Shown here: piece by piece, positions 1 through 7,591 of the stretch
How positions within the stretch are numbered: position 1 is the stretch's first letter
Layout: each line of letters opens with the position of its first letter
Assembly: GCA_937899155.1 (NCBI GenBank)
Contig: CALDJM010000070.1
Coordinates: 1-37,089 of the forward strand
From: an uncultured bacterium
Lineage (GTDB): Bacteria; Patescibacteriota; Dojkabacteria; SC72
Reading direction: 5' to 3'
Length of the DNA stretch: 37,089 nt
The notes under the pieces: model-generated
Databases searched by the model: none
What the model saw: the letters and a program-made list of their open reading frames with translations, nothing else
What the model was told of the DNA's origin: nothing
Position numbers and translations under genes: made by a program

Positions 1-126
1 GTTGATAGCACAATCAATATATGGAGTATAAAAATACCTTCTGTTTTGTTTGTTGCTCTAATCTTTTTTGTAATGTGTGGAATTGTCTGCTCACAACTTC
101 TAAAAGCATACAAAAATGAGGGGTAG
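1..126 (+). CDS. C-terminal end of a membrane protein (5' truncated)
   Basis: An open frame runs from the first base of the window to a TAG at 124-126 and encodes 41 residues. It contains one hydrophobic stretch (about residues 13-35, IPSVLFVALIFFVMCGIV and on) followed by a short charged tail ending KNEG, as expected for the last membrane span and cytoplasmic tail of a larger protein. The beginning lies outside the window, so the family cannot be named. The stop sits just before the promoter of the next gene, which has the same orientation. Coding status is inferred from the uninterrupted frame and the clean membrane-span composition. Confidence 0.6.
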   Translation, partial: VDSTINIWSIKIPSVLFVALIFFVMCGIVCSQLLKAYKNEG

Positions 127-134
127 ACAAGATA

Positions 135-143
135 TGATATAAT
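135..143 (+). promoter_or_regulatory. Extended -10 promoter for the gene at 149
   Basis: TGATATAAT is a consensus extended -10 element (TGN plus TATAAT). Its last base lies five bases before the ATG at 149, so the predicted transcription start falls on the start codon, giving a leaderless mRNA. No Shine-Dalgarno sequence is present. Confidence 0.65.
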
Positions 144-148
144 AGGAC

Positions 149-886
149 ATGTCAAAGATAGATTTAAGAAGTGTTTCAGGATTGCCCATTGTTTTTGTAA
201 ATGATGAACTCATCTTTAAAGATGCTGATTGCAAAGAGAAAGCTGTTGTAGGCATTGATGACATCAGAGAACAGTTACTAAACAAAGAGCTTGATTGTCC
301 TGGTATTTTCTACACCAAATATAAAGAGGTTGATACAAAAGACTCACTATTCAAATCCAAGAAAGTGAAAGTTAATATATATACAATGCATGCTAACCTT
401 GCAGGTATAGAGTTTGTTAAGACAAGAGCAACAAGATGTAGGAAGTATCCAAGAATAATTGAAATACTTCATGGTAGTTCTACAATCTTAATGCAGAAAT
501 ACAGAAGTCCTAAAGATAACAGAATAATAAAACTACAAGCTAAGAAGAGTCAGAAAATTATAATTCCTGCAGAATATGATTTTGTTATTGTTAACACAAG
601 ACAAAGTACACCTTTAATCTTTTTAGAGGTAATGAATTCTAAAGCTATTGTTAGGAGAGTTCTTGATGAGAACAGTGGAATGGCATATTATGTAATAAGA
701 AAGAATGCAAAACAGGAAATAGTTAGAAATCCTAATTACAAGATTGTTAATGAACCAGAGAAAGTAGATACTGAGAAAGTAGTTAGTAGTTGTGGAATAA
801 CACCAAAGACTACAATAACTAAACAAATTATAAGAAAAAATGAAAGGTTTGACTGGCTATCTAAAGAAGACTCTGTTACATATTAG
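149..886 (+). CDS. Cupin-like protein, possibly a degenerate G6P isomerase-type cupin
   Basis: A 245-residue soluble protein without a signal peptide. Residues about 75-185 read as a double-stranded beta-helix: EFVKTRATR..KYPRIIEILHG, then IIPAEYDFVIVN, then a closing NPNYK. This resembles the layout of archaeal-type (cupin) glucose-6-phosphate isomerases and other RmlC-like cupins. The histidine-rich metal-binding motif that those enzymes carry before the E-Y/E-I-L.G strand is not visible here, so catalysis is doubtful. The gene opens a plus-strand operon and its end overlaps the next gene by 47 bases. The start at 149 is fixed by the promoter directly before it. The last 50 residues are charged and low in structure. 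Family assignment is by pattern only. Confidence 0.5.
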   Translation: MSKIDLRSVSGLPIVFVNDELIFKDADCKEKAVVGIDDIREQLLNKELDCPGIFYTKYKEVDTKDSLFKSKKVKVNIYTMHANLAGIEFVKTRATRCRKYPRIIEILHGSSTILMQKYRSPKDNRIIKLQAKKSQKIIIPAEYDFVIVNTRQSTPLIFLEVMNSKAIVRRVLDENSGMAYYVIRKNAKQEIVRNPNYKIVNEPEKVDTEKVVSSCGITPKTTITKQIIRKNERFDWLSKEDSVTY

Positions 887-2756
887 TCTTTTTTTGTCAT
901 TCACCCTACTCTTTACCCACCTATGCAGACATAAGATATATGCCCAAGGAGATGGTTTTAATACAACAGCTTCATTTGTGCATACAGTAAATGGAAAGAG
1001 AATAGATAGTGAGCTAACAGTAAAACTTGAGAGTAATCAAGTAAGGGTGCTTTCAATATACACAGCCTCTATACTAGCTAAAGATATAACTCCAACATGC
1101 ACATTGGAAGATGGTTCGAAAATAGCTTGTAACAGCTACAAGAGGACAGGTGTCACAGATGTCCAAATGGATCTTAAAAACAGGATTGTAAGCCCTGATA
1201 ACCCTGTTGTAATTCGATATAAGTACTCACAACCTGTAGATAGTGAAATGTCTTTTAATTTCCCCTCTTTTCTTCTTGATGCTAAAACAACAGATGTAAA
1301 AATTCTAATTCCTAAATCAATGGGAGAGTATACATGGGCATCAGAAAATGTCACATCAAAACAAATAAGTGGAAACTACTTTGAAGTTATCTTTAACAAC
1401 CCCATACAACAACAAATTTCGCTCTTCTTCACAAAAGATATTCAGTACGAATTTAAGATAAGTAGAGTGTTTTCAAATCAAACAGAGCAAGGAGCACAAA
1501 CATTTGAACTTGTTGTACCTTCAGACACACAAAGCCAAAGTATCATATGGCAAGACATATCTCCACTTCCAACTAGTGCCATTATGGATAAAGATGGAAA
1601 CTATATCTTCAAATATGTTGTACCAGTAAAAGAAAGTATTGATTGTAGAATTTCTGGGTATATACAAAAGAATCAAGAGAAGAAAGAAGAGGAAGAGATT
1701 CAACCATTTTTAGTAAAGAAAACAGGATATTGGGATATGACAGATAGTACTGAGATAAAAAGGGTTTTCGATTTTATGAGACAGAAAGGATTAGATATTA
1801 ATGAGAATGTCGAAGATGTAAATATTTTCAAAAAAGCTCAGAGAGAACTTTTTTACAAATACCTATATCAATATGTCATTTACAGACTCGATTATGAAAA
1901 AGGCATTAAGCTGGGTATTAATAACGAAGCAAGGCTAGGAGCTGTTCAGATAGTAAAAGCAGGTCAAAAATCCACACCTGTCGATTATGCAGATTTCTAT
2001 ATATCCTTACTCAGATATTTTGGTGTACCTAGTAGAATGGTTCTTGGTTATGTATCAAATATTGTTGGTTACACAACAGATGGTTTCTATCACTACTGGG
2101 TAGAATTCTTTGATATAGATAAAAAGCAGTGGGTCTCTGTAGACGCCTTCCTTGAAGAGTATTCAAAAAGACCAATGTTTGGACTGACATTAAATGACCA
2201 TATTGAAATAATTAAAAGAGGACAATCTCCTCTAGCTCCAACCCTTACATTCTATACACCTACAGACTTTCAAGTGAGTTTTGATGATCAAGAAGCGGCA
2301 AGTAGACAAATACTCTTAGAGGCTAGTCTGTCTTTTGAGAAATACGACCCTACACAGAAATATGCAACAGCATTTGCAAATATTTCAAATAGTGGCAACA
2401 TTGCAATATCCAAAGTATCTTTTGACAAATCCAATTTGGGGAAACTAAATAGCTATATTGATTCTGTTTCAAACAGTGGCTCTGAAATTCTGCTTCCTAA
2501 ACAAAACAGACAGATTCAGCTCAATATACCCCATGAGAGAATTACTGCAAGAAAGGTCTACACCACACTTCTTTACTCAAACAATTCTGGTCATAGTGAT
2601 GTAGCAATGGCAGAGGTTATAATCCCTGATGATGTCCCTCTTTATACCTCCATTGTTGCAAAAATACTATCTTTAGCATCTTTCTTAACTTTACTCCTTA
2701 CAACATACATCTCTTTTAAAATTATCAAGGCAAACAGATGGAACCAACAGTCATAA
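840..2756 (+). CDS. Membrane-anchored transglutaminase-like protein lacking the catalytic Cys
   Basis: A 638-residue protein. The N-terminus (to about residue 36, ending IYAQ) is a signal peptide, and a hydrophobic helix near residues 607-629 anchors the C-terminus, so the body should face outward. Residues about 375-440 match a transglutaminase-like (TGc) core: VDYADFYISLLRYFGVPSR, then HYW, then WVSVDAF. In active members a Cys stands two residues before the DYA; here that position is Pro380. The His (H418) and Asp (D435) of the triad are kept. The flanking regions look like beta-rich extracellular domains. It overlaps the previous gene by 47 bases and the next by 19, indicating an operon. 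A structural or binding role is more likely than cross-linking; this is inferred from the missing Cys. Confidence 0.75.
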   Translation: MKGLTGYLKKTLLHISLFLSFTLLFTHLCRHKIYAQGDGFNTTASFVHTVNGKRIDSELTVKLESNQVRVLSIYTASILAKDITPTCTLEDGSKIACNSYKRTGVTDVQMDLKNRIVSPDNPVVIRYKYSQPVDSEMSFNFPSFLLDAKTTDVKILIPKSMGEYTWASENVTSKQISGNYFEVIFNNPIQQQISLFFTKDIQYEFKISRVFSNQTEQGAQTFELVVPSDTQSQSIIWQDISPLPTSAIMDKDGNYIFKYVVPVKESIDCRISGYIQKNQEKKEEEEIQPFLVKKTGYWDMTDSTEIKRVFDFMRQKGLDINENVEDVNIFKKAQRELFYKYLYQYVIYRLDYEKGIKLGINNEARLGAVQIVKAGQKSTPVDYADFYISLLRYFGVPSRMVLGYVSNIVGYTTDGFYHYWVEFFDIDKKQWVSVDAFLEEYSKRPMFGLTLNDHIEIIKRGQSPLAPTLTFYTPTDFQVSFDDQEAASRQILLEASLSFEKYDPTQKYATAFANISNSGNIAISKVSFDKSNLGKLNSYIDSVSNSGSEILLPKQNRQIQLNIPHERITARKVYTTLLYSNNSGHSDVAMAEVIIPDDVPLYTSIVAKILSLASFLTLLLTTYISFKIIKANRWNQQS

Positions 2757-3154
2757 TTACAGTTGTAATACTTCTTTTAATAGGGTTGCTTTTTTTAGTG
2801 ACTTCCTTGGCAAGTAAAAAGTTTGATAGCGACAAGAGAGAGGAAATATACAAAAGATTGAGAGAGTTAGAGATTTCTGCACAAAGTTTGGAAGATGCTG
2901 TAAGGAGAGACACTGTTGTTAAGTTGGATAATTTACTTGCAAGGTCTTTACAATTGTATTTTTCTAACAAGGATTTATGTGGAGACAATTTAAAGAAAGC
3001 TAGTTCTATATTCAAAAAGAAGGAATATAATGACATTTGGCAAGCACATAAGATTCGAAACAGGGTTGTGCATGATGATTATGAAGTAGATGCAAGTGAA
3101 GCTATAGAGTTGTATAATACATATAAGTTAAGTATTAAAAAGATATTGAAATGA
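2738..3154 (+). CDS. Membrane-anchored HEPN-like protein
   Basis: A 138-residue protein. Residues 5-25 are one transmembrane helix (IITVVILLLIGLLFLVTSLA). The rest is helical and soluble and ends with KIRNRVVHDDYEV, an R-N-x3-H motif (R-x4-H) of the type found in HEPN domains, many of which are RNases. The motif follows a W..AHKIRN context common in HEPN/DUF4145-like proteins. The topology puts the helical domain most likely in the cytoplasm. The start overlaps the transglutaminase-like gene by 19 bases, and the stop overlaps the next gene's ATG (ATGA). Whether it cuts RNA or only binds is not known. Similar small proteins recur in CPR genomes, by memory of the families. Confidence 0.6.
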   Translation: MEPTVIITVVILLLIGLLFLVTSLASKKFDSDKREEIYKRLRELEISAQSLEDAVRRDTVVKLDNLLARSLQLYFSNKDLCGDNLKKASSIFKKKEYNDIWQAHKIRNRVVHDDYEVDASEAIELYNTYKLSIKKILK

Positions 3155-3759
3155 AAAAATTTTTAGAAAAAGTATTATTCACACTATTTGCTCTACTCCT
3201 TCTTTTTCCTTCTCTTGCTTTTGCACAAGATACAGCTACGGAGGAAAAGAGTGAGACAAAAGAAGAGGTTGTTGTTAGTAAGAGTGGAAAGAAGTATTTT
3301 GAACTTAGTGTTAAAAATGTTGGACAATCTCCATTAACCAAAAAAGTTACATATGAGCTAACGATTACTCCTTTAATAGATACTCCAAGAACACAGGTTG
3401 TATGGAATGTACCCTCTACATTAAAAGCATATCCAAAACACCAGAAATTTATCTCTTTGCAAGAAGGGCAAACATATACTGTTAAAGCCTCTATTAAGCC
3501 CTTAAAAGAAGGACATCATAATCTTTCAGTCTCAGTAATATCATGGCAACATGATACAAACTACACTAATAGCATAGACAGCGATCTCTACATTGACAAA
3601 GACCTTGTTACCCTACCTGTTACAGAGCAGTATAAGACACAGAAGATAATTATGTATGTTGGGATACTCCTACTTGGTGGAGCTATTCTATTTGTAGCAG
3701 TCTTACTTGTAAAGAAGTATACAAAGAAGGCAAAAGACTGGTTTACACCTGATTTCTAG
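3151..3759 (+). CDS. Secreted single-span protein with a beta-sandwich-like ectodomain
   Basis: A 202-residue protein. A signal peptide (KVLFTLFALLLLFPSLAFAQ) is followed by an acidic stretch, then about 110 residues of alternating strands (KYFELSVKNVGQSPLTKKVTYEL, later EGHHNLSVSVISW) that look like an Ig- or CARDB-like fold, then a transmembrane helix near residues 168-188 and a short Lys-rich tail. It is the last gene of the 149-3759 operon and overlaps the HEPN-like gene by four bases. It converges on the XRE gene with a four-base overlap. No family is recognised with confidence. The probable role is as an external membrane-bound partner of the transglutaminase-like protein. Confidence 0.6.
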   Translation: MKKFLEKVLFTLFALLLLFPSLAFAQDTATEEKSETKEEVVVSKSGKKYFELSVKNVGQSPLTKKVTYELTITPLIDTPRTQVVWNVPSTLKAYPKHQKFISLQEGQTYTVKASIKPLKEGHHNLSVSVISWQHDTNYTNSIDSDLYIDKDLVTLPVTEQYKTQKIIMYVGILLLGGAILFVAVLLVKKYTKKAKDWFTPDF

Positions 3760-3959
3760 TGCTCTAAGATTTCTCCGATTGATATCTCCAGCTCTTTGCA
3801 AATGACAAGGAGATTTCTAATTGGTGGATATGACACACCTTTTTCATACAGACTAATAGACTTATCTGACAAACCAACTCTCATGGCTAATTCTCTTTGA
3901 GTAAAACCTTTCTTCTCTCTTAATTCTCTTATTCTTTCTCCTAGTATTTTGGGTGTCAT
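3756..3959 (-). CDS. XRE-family helix-turn-helix regulator
   Basis: A 67-residue protein that is essentially one Cro/C1-type HTH domain: LGERIRELREKKGFTQRELAMRVGLSDKSISLYEKG, then the usual PPIRNLLVICKELEIS ending. It is a DNA-binding repressor or activator, probably dimeric. Its ATG overlaps the stop codon of the upstream coiled-coil gene by one base (TAATG), so the two are co-translated. A palindrome over the promoter of that pair (4524-4545) is a natural candidate for its own operator. The two-gene unit looks like an autoregulated cassette, but the partner does not resemble a known toxin. Confidence 0.85.
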   Translation of the reverse strand: MTPKILGERIRELREKKGFTQRELAMRVGLSDKSISLYEKGVSYPPIRNLLVICKELEISIGEILEH

Positions 3960-4510
3960 TACTTAAAAAATAGTTTTAATATCTTATCCCAAAGAGAATC
4001 TTCCGAACTATCTTGATATCGTCTCCTAGCTGCTTCTCTATCCGAATACTTATCTTCTTCTAATAATCTTCTGTCTGTAAGATACGGCTTATCTTTATTC
4101 TCTCTCAATTCTTTAATCAACTGATTCTTCTGTTCTAATAATTTCTGTAGTTGGTCATACTCACCTTTGAAATCTTCAATATTGCTTTTTAATTTAAGAA
4201 TTGTTGTTTCCAATCCTTTCTTCTCTTTCAGTAAATCTGGGTATTTCCTGCCGTTTGTTACAAGTTCTTTATGCTCTGGACTATTAACCAACTTCATTAT
4301 CATCTCCTCTTTTGGGGACTTGGTTATACGGTAATATGCATTCTCTCTTGTTGTTGGCTTCCTACCTACAATTAACTTGAAAACAGAAAGAATTGTTTTA
4401 TCTAGCTTGGCCATTTGGGAGAAAGTTCTCGAAGGAGAGGAAGCTCCTCCTTTTGTATAGTTGTCTGTATCATCTCCTTTGTCCCATATTGGTACATCAA
4501 CATTTTTCAT
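3959..4510 (-). CDS. DUF4214-like coiled-coil protein
   Basis: A 183-residue soluble protein. Residues about 35-85 (LDKTILSVFKLIVGRKPTTRE and on, ending in LVNSPEH) have the F..l.GR.p....yy....I...L..SPE pattern of DUF4214-type helical repeats. Residues about 90-145 form a strong coiled coil rich in Leu, Lys and Glu. The tail is charged and ends with an amphipathic IWDKILKLFFK-like helix (WDKILKLFFK). It has its own promoter: TATAAT ends exactly six bases before the ATG, predicting a leaderless mRNA. It overlaps the XRE gene by one base. Function unknown; the coiled coil and amphipathic tail suggest a scaffold near the membrane. Confidence 0.6.
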   Translation of the reverse strand: MKNVDVPIWDKGDDTDNYTKGGASSPSRTFSQMAKLDKTILSVFKLIVGRKPTTRENAYYRITKSPKEEMIMKLVNSPEHKELVTNGRKYPDLLKEKKGLETTILKLKSNIEDFKGEYDQLQKLLEQKNQLIKELRENKDKPYLTDRRLLEEDKYSDREAARRRYQDSSEDSLWDKILKLFFK

Positions 4511-4516
4511 GTTTTG

Positions 4517-4545
4517 ATTATATTACAAATTGTGGATAATTTGTA
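4517..4545 (-). promoter_or_regulatory. Promoter of the XRE unit with overlapping palindromic operator
   Basis: On the minus strand TATAAT (4522-4517) lies six bases before the ATG at 4510. Immediately upstream an inverted repeat with 8-base arms, TACAAATT (4524-4531) and AATTTGTA (4538-4545), spaced by 6 bases, covers the -35 position. This is where an autorepressor would bind. The spacer and flanks also contain TTATCCACA on the minus strand, identical to a consensus DnaA box, so DnaA control is an alternative reading. Confidence 0.5.
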
Positions 4546-4549
4546 GTTT

Positions 4550-5317
4550 TTACTTATATATCATCAAAAACCCTGAGTACTTTCCTTCTAATATAGAGGT
4601 ATCTAAACTTTGATATTTCTCTATCTTCCATTGATTGTTGATATTAGAAAGTTCAAGTGACGAGATTAGTTCTTTCGGTTCTTGATATGATGGGTCTTCT
4701 GGACTTCCACTGTAACTTCTTAATTCACCTATTTTAACAATACAATTATTATCAACTGTTGCAGGTCTTTCTAGAATTGTAACTTTCTTAGTTTGATAAT
4801 CAACAGATTTATTATTAAATAATCTTGTACCTACTCCTGTATCCTGTCCTGTTAGATATTGAAAATCTTTTTTCTCTGATTCTGTTTTAGCTTCTGTAAA
4901 GAGTGAAAGAATTTTCCCTGCATTTCGCTCCTCTTGGTATTTAATAAAGTCTTGGACAAGAGCCAATACCTCCTCTTCTTTTTCGCTACATTTATCTTCG
5001 GGCTTTTTCTCACTTTGGCTGGGTTGTTTTGGTTGTTCTGGTTGGTCTTTTTGTTCTGGAGTTTTACTAGAAGGTTGATCCTCTACTGTTTCATCAGGTA
5101 TTTCTACTAACTCCTCATTCTCAAACACTTCATCAGGAAACTCGTAATCTACTTCTGTTATGTTTACTGTTTCTTTTTTTAATATTGTTTCTCTTAGAAA
5201 ATATCCCAAACTGCCAAATATTAGAGCTGAGAGTACTGCTACAATAGAGATTAGCAATACTAGTTTTAATTGTTTATCTTCTATCTGTGAAGGTATTTTA
5301 CTTTCTGTTTCTTTCAT
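4550..5317 (-). CDS. Membrane-anchored protein with NTF2-like ectodomain
   Basis: A 255-residue protein. A cytoplasmic tail of about 17 residues is followed by one transmembrane helix (about 18-41), an acidic and Pro/Gln/Lys-rich linker (about 50-110), and a C-terminal domain from about residue 115. That domain (EVLALVQDFIKYQEERNAGKI and on, then LSNINNQWKIEKY) has the helix-then-curved-sheet pattern of SnoaL/NTF2-like or DUF4878-type domains, which are often ligand-binding and usually non-enzymatic when attached to membranes. It lies between tRNA-Gly and the XRE unit on the same strand. No catalytic residues can be assigned. Confidence 0.55.
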   Translation of the reverse strand: MKETESKIPSQIEDKQLKLVLLISIVAVLSALIFGSLGYFLRETILKKETVNITEVDYEFPDEVFENEELVEIPDETVEDQPSSKTPEQKDQPEQPKQPSQSEKKPEDKCSEKEEEVLALVQDFIKYQEERNAGKILSLFTEAKTESEKKDFQYLTGQDTGVGTRLFNNKSVDYQTKKVTILERPATVDNNCIVKIGELRSYSGSPEDPSYQEPKELISSLELSNINNQWKIEKYQSLDTSILEGKYSGFLMIYK

Positions 5318-5384
5318 AATATATGTGTTTTTATATTAATATGTATACCTTATACTGTTTGGGAGCTATTGTAAAGAAAGATTG

Positions 5385-5401
5385 AATACTTAAGAAGTAT
5401 T
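5385..5401 (-). terminator. Possible terminator behind rplS and tRNA-Gly
   Basis: AATACTT and AAGTATT form a 7-base-pair stem with a 3-base loop, followed on the minus strand by a partly T-rich stretch. It lies 28 bases after the tRNA. A second copy of the arm nearby (near 5416-5424) could form a competing longer stem. The stem is purely weak at its base, so termination is uncertain. Confidence 0.3.
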
Positions 5402-5428
5402 TTATCTCATATTTAAGTATTGTGAAAA

Positions 5429-5501
5429 AGCAGGGGACGGGACTCGAACCCGCAACCCTCTGTTTGGAAAACAGATATTCTAACCATTGAACTACCCCTG
5501 C
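5429..5501 (-). tRNA. tRNA-Gly (anticodon TCC)
   Basis: A full cloverleaf of 73 bases reads on the minus strand. The acceptor stem is GCAGGGG with CCCCTGC, the anticodon loop TTTCCAA gives TCC, and the T arm is GCGGGTTCGAGTCCCGT. Discriminator base is T and CCA is not encoded. It starts five bases after the rplS stop codon, so it is probably cut from the rplS transcript. Confidence 0.95.
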
Positions 5502-5506
5502 AGTAG

Positions 5507-5974
5507 TTATTTCTCCTCGTTATCTTTTTTAGGCTCTTCTTGCTTCTCTTCTACAACTTCTTCCTTTACAACCTCAGCTTCATTTTTTGCTTCTTCTGCA
5601 ACCTCCTCCTCATCTGTCATATAGACATCCTCAACATTGCTTACCTTCAAAGCTCTCCTACCAACTCTATCTCTTAAGTAGAATAACTTTGCTCTTCTCA
5701 CAGACCCTCTTTTAATTACTTCAACCTTTGCTAAAACTGGAGAGTGTACAGGAACAATCTTTTCTACACCAACACCGTAAGAGATTTTTCTTACTACAAA
5801 GTTCTTATTCAATCCAGAACCCTTAATCGAAATGACCACACCCTCAAACACCTGTATTCTCTGTTTGTTTCCCTCTTTAATCTTAAGGTGTAGTTTAACA
5901 GTATCTCCAACCTTAACATCAGGTCTTTTCTTGTATGACCCCTCTTCTATTTTCTTAATAATTTTGCTATCCAT
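5507..5974 (-). CDS. rplS: Ribosomal protein bL19 with acidic C-terminal extension
   Basis: A 155-residue protein of the large ribosomal subunit, at the 30S-50S interface. Residues 1-112 match bL19: VGDTVKLHLKIKEGNKQRIQVFEGVVIS, then the VEKIVPVHSP motif and the RRAKLFYLRDRVGRRA end. Typical bL19 stops near here. This one carries about 40 more residues that are nearly all Glu, Lys and Val. A minus-strand TATAAT at 6019-6014 predicts a start near 6007 and a 33-base leader. tRNA-Gly follows after five bases. Confidence 0.95.
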   Translation of the reverse strand: MDSKIIKKIEEGSYKKRPDVKVGDTVKLHLKIKEGNKQRIQVFEGVVISIKGSGLNKNFVVRKISYGVGVEKIVPVHSPVLAKVEVIKRGSVRRAKLFYLRDRVGRRALKVSNVEDVYMTDEEEVAEEAKNEAEVVKEEVVEEKQEEPKKDNEEK

Positions 5975-6064
5975 AATGACTTCTTAAAAAATATAATTTG
6001 TTGTTCAGCTGTGATTATAGAATAAATTTGAAAAATATGCCACAATATATAGTAACAACTGCCT

Positions 6065-7591
6065 ATGAGTATAAAAAGAAAAGTATTATTAATAATTCTA
6101 GATGGTCTAGGAGCTGCTCCTGCAAGCCAGGGAAATGCCGTTGTTCTAGCACAAGCTAACACTCTCTCCTCTCTATGGAGTACATCACCCCACACATATT
6201 TAATAGCTTCTGGTGAAGATGTTGGTTTGCCAAAAAACACAAAAGGAAACAGTGAAGTAGGACATTTGAATATTGGAGCAGGTAGAACTATATACCAAAA
6301 TCTGCCTAGGATAAACAATGCAATTGAGAAAGGTTTAATATTTGAGAATCAAACATTAAAAGAAGCATATGCTCATGCTGTTAAATATGGAGGTCGAGTA
6401 CATCTTGTTGGATTACTTAGTGATGGTGCTGTACATTCGCATATCGAACATTTCAAAGCTGTTATTGATTTCTTCTCGAAGAATAATTTTCCTAACCACC
6501 TCTTTATTCATGCTTTCACAGATGGAAGAGACACCTCTCCAGACTCTGCCATGACATATCTTGCAGATATAGATAAATACTGTATGGATAGAGGCATCGG
6601 ACAAATTGGTACTATAATTGGCAGATATTATGCCATGGATAGAAATAGTAAATGGGATAGGACTGAAAGAGCATATTTTCTCTTGGAAAAAAACTTAGGT
6701 GAGCAGTTTTCTACTGCACATTCAGCTATACAACATAATTATGACCAAGGCATAACTGATGAATTCATAGAACCCTCCGTGATAAATAAGAGTAACATTG
6801 AAGATAGTGATGCTGTTCTACTCATGAATTTCAGGTCAGATAGAATGGTACAATTAACAGAAGCACTTTTAGATGATGACTTTGCTAGATTTACTAGAAA
6901 GAAAAAGAAGAATCTTTTTATCGCCTCTATGGTTGAGTATAGGAAGAATTTTCCTGAGAAGGTAGTATTTCCTAAGCAGTATGTAAATCTAACATTAGGA
7001 AACATCATAGATACTGCACATCTTTCTCAACTGAGAATCTCTGAGACAGAGAAATTTCCTCATGTTACATACTTCTTCAATGGAGGCTCTTCTGTAATAT
7101 ATGATAAAGAGGATAGGATTATTGTACCCTCTCCAAGAGTTGCTACATATGACCAGAAGCCTGAGATGAGTGCTTTGGAGATCACGACTATACTTCTGGA
7201 TCGAATGGCTAAAGACCTATATGACTTTACTGTGGTGAATTTTGCAAATACTGATATGGTTGGACATACAGGTAACTTAGATGCTGGTATTAAAGCTGTA
7301 AAAGTTGTTGATTTCTGTGTAAGGGAGTTAGTAAAAACTTTTACACTAAAAGGTGGAGTTGTCATGATTACAGCCGACCATGGAAATGTCGAAGAGATGA
7401 TAGACCTTCAAAAAGGTGGTATAGACACGGAACATTCTATGAATCCTGTACCATTAATAATTGCAGGGCAAGGATTTAAAGCTCAAAGATTAAAATATGG
7501 AGCATTAAGAGACATAGCACCAACAGTGTTACGATTAATGGGAATACCTGTACCTAGTGAAATGACAGGGAAAATACTTTTTAATCCTTAG
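6065..7591 (+). CDS. gpmI: 2,3-bisphosphoglycerate-independent phosphoglycerate mutase
   Basis: A 508-residue cytoplasmic enzyme of glycolysis that interconverts 3- and 2-phosphoglycerate using two metal ions (Mn or other divalent metals). The alkaline phosphatase-type metal site is visible: DGLG at residues 13-16, the phosphoserine in GNSEVGH (S63), DGRDTSP, the NTDMVGHTG motif and TADHGN near the C-terminus. Length is normal for the family (about 510). A possible -10 (TATAGT, 6048-6053) gives a leader of about five bases. It converges on the DedA gene with an 11-base overlap. It is the only glycolytic gene in the window. Confidence 0.97.
   Translation: MSIKRKVLLIILDGLGAAPASQGNAVVLAQANTLSSLWSTSPHTYLIASGEDVGLPKNTKGNSEVGHLNIGAGRTIYQNLPRINNAIEKGLIFENQTLKEAYAHAVKYGGRVHLVGLLSDGAVHSHIEHFKAVIDFFSKNNFPNHLFIHAFTDGRDTSPDSAMTYLADIDKYCMDRGIGQIGTIIGRYYAMDRNSKWDRTERAYFLLEKNLGEQFSTAHSAIQHNYDQGITDEFIEPSVINKSNIEDSDAVLLMNFRSDRMVQLTEALLDDDFARFTRKKKKNLFIASMVEYRKNFPEKVVFPKQYVNLTLGNIIDTAHLSQLRISETEKFPHVTYFFNGGSSVIYDKEDRIIVPSPRVATYDQKPEMSALEITTILLDRMAKDLYDFTVVNFANTDMVGHTGNLDAGIKAVKVVDFCVRELVKTFTLKGGVVMITADHGNVEEMIDLQKGGIDTEHSMNPVPLIIAGQGFKAQRLKYGALRDIAPTVLRLMGIPVPSEMTGKILFNP

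Noticed and set aside
4531..4539. Replication origin
   Set aside because: Only a single perfect DnaA box is present, with no box cluster, no dnaA or dnaN and no unwinding element beside it.
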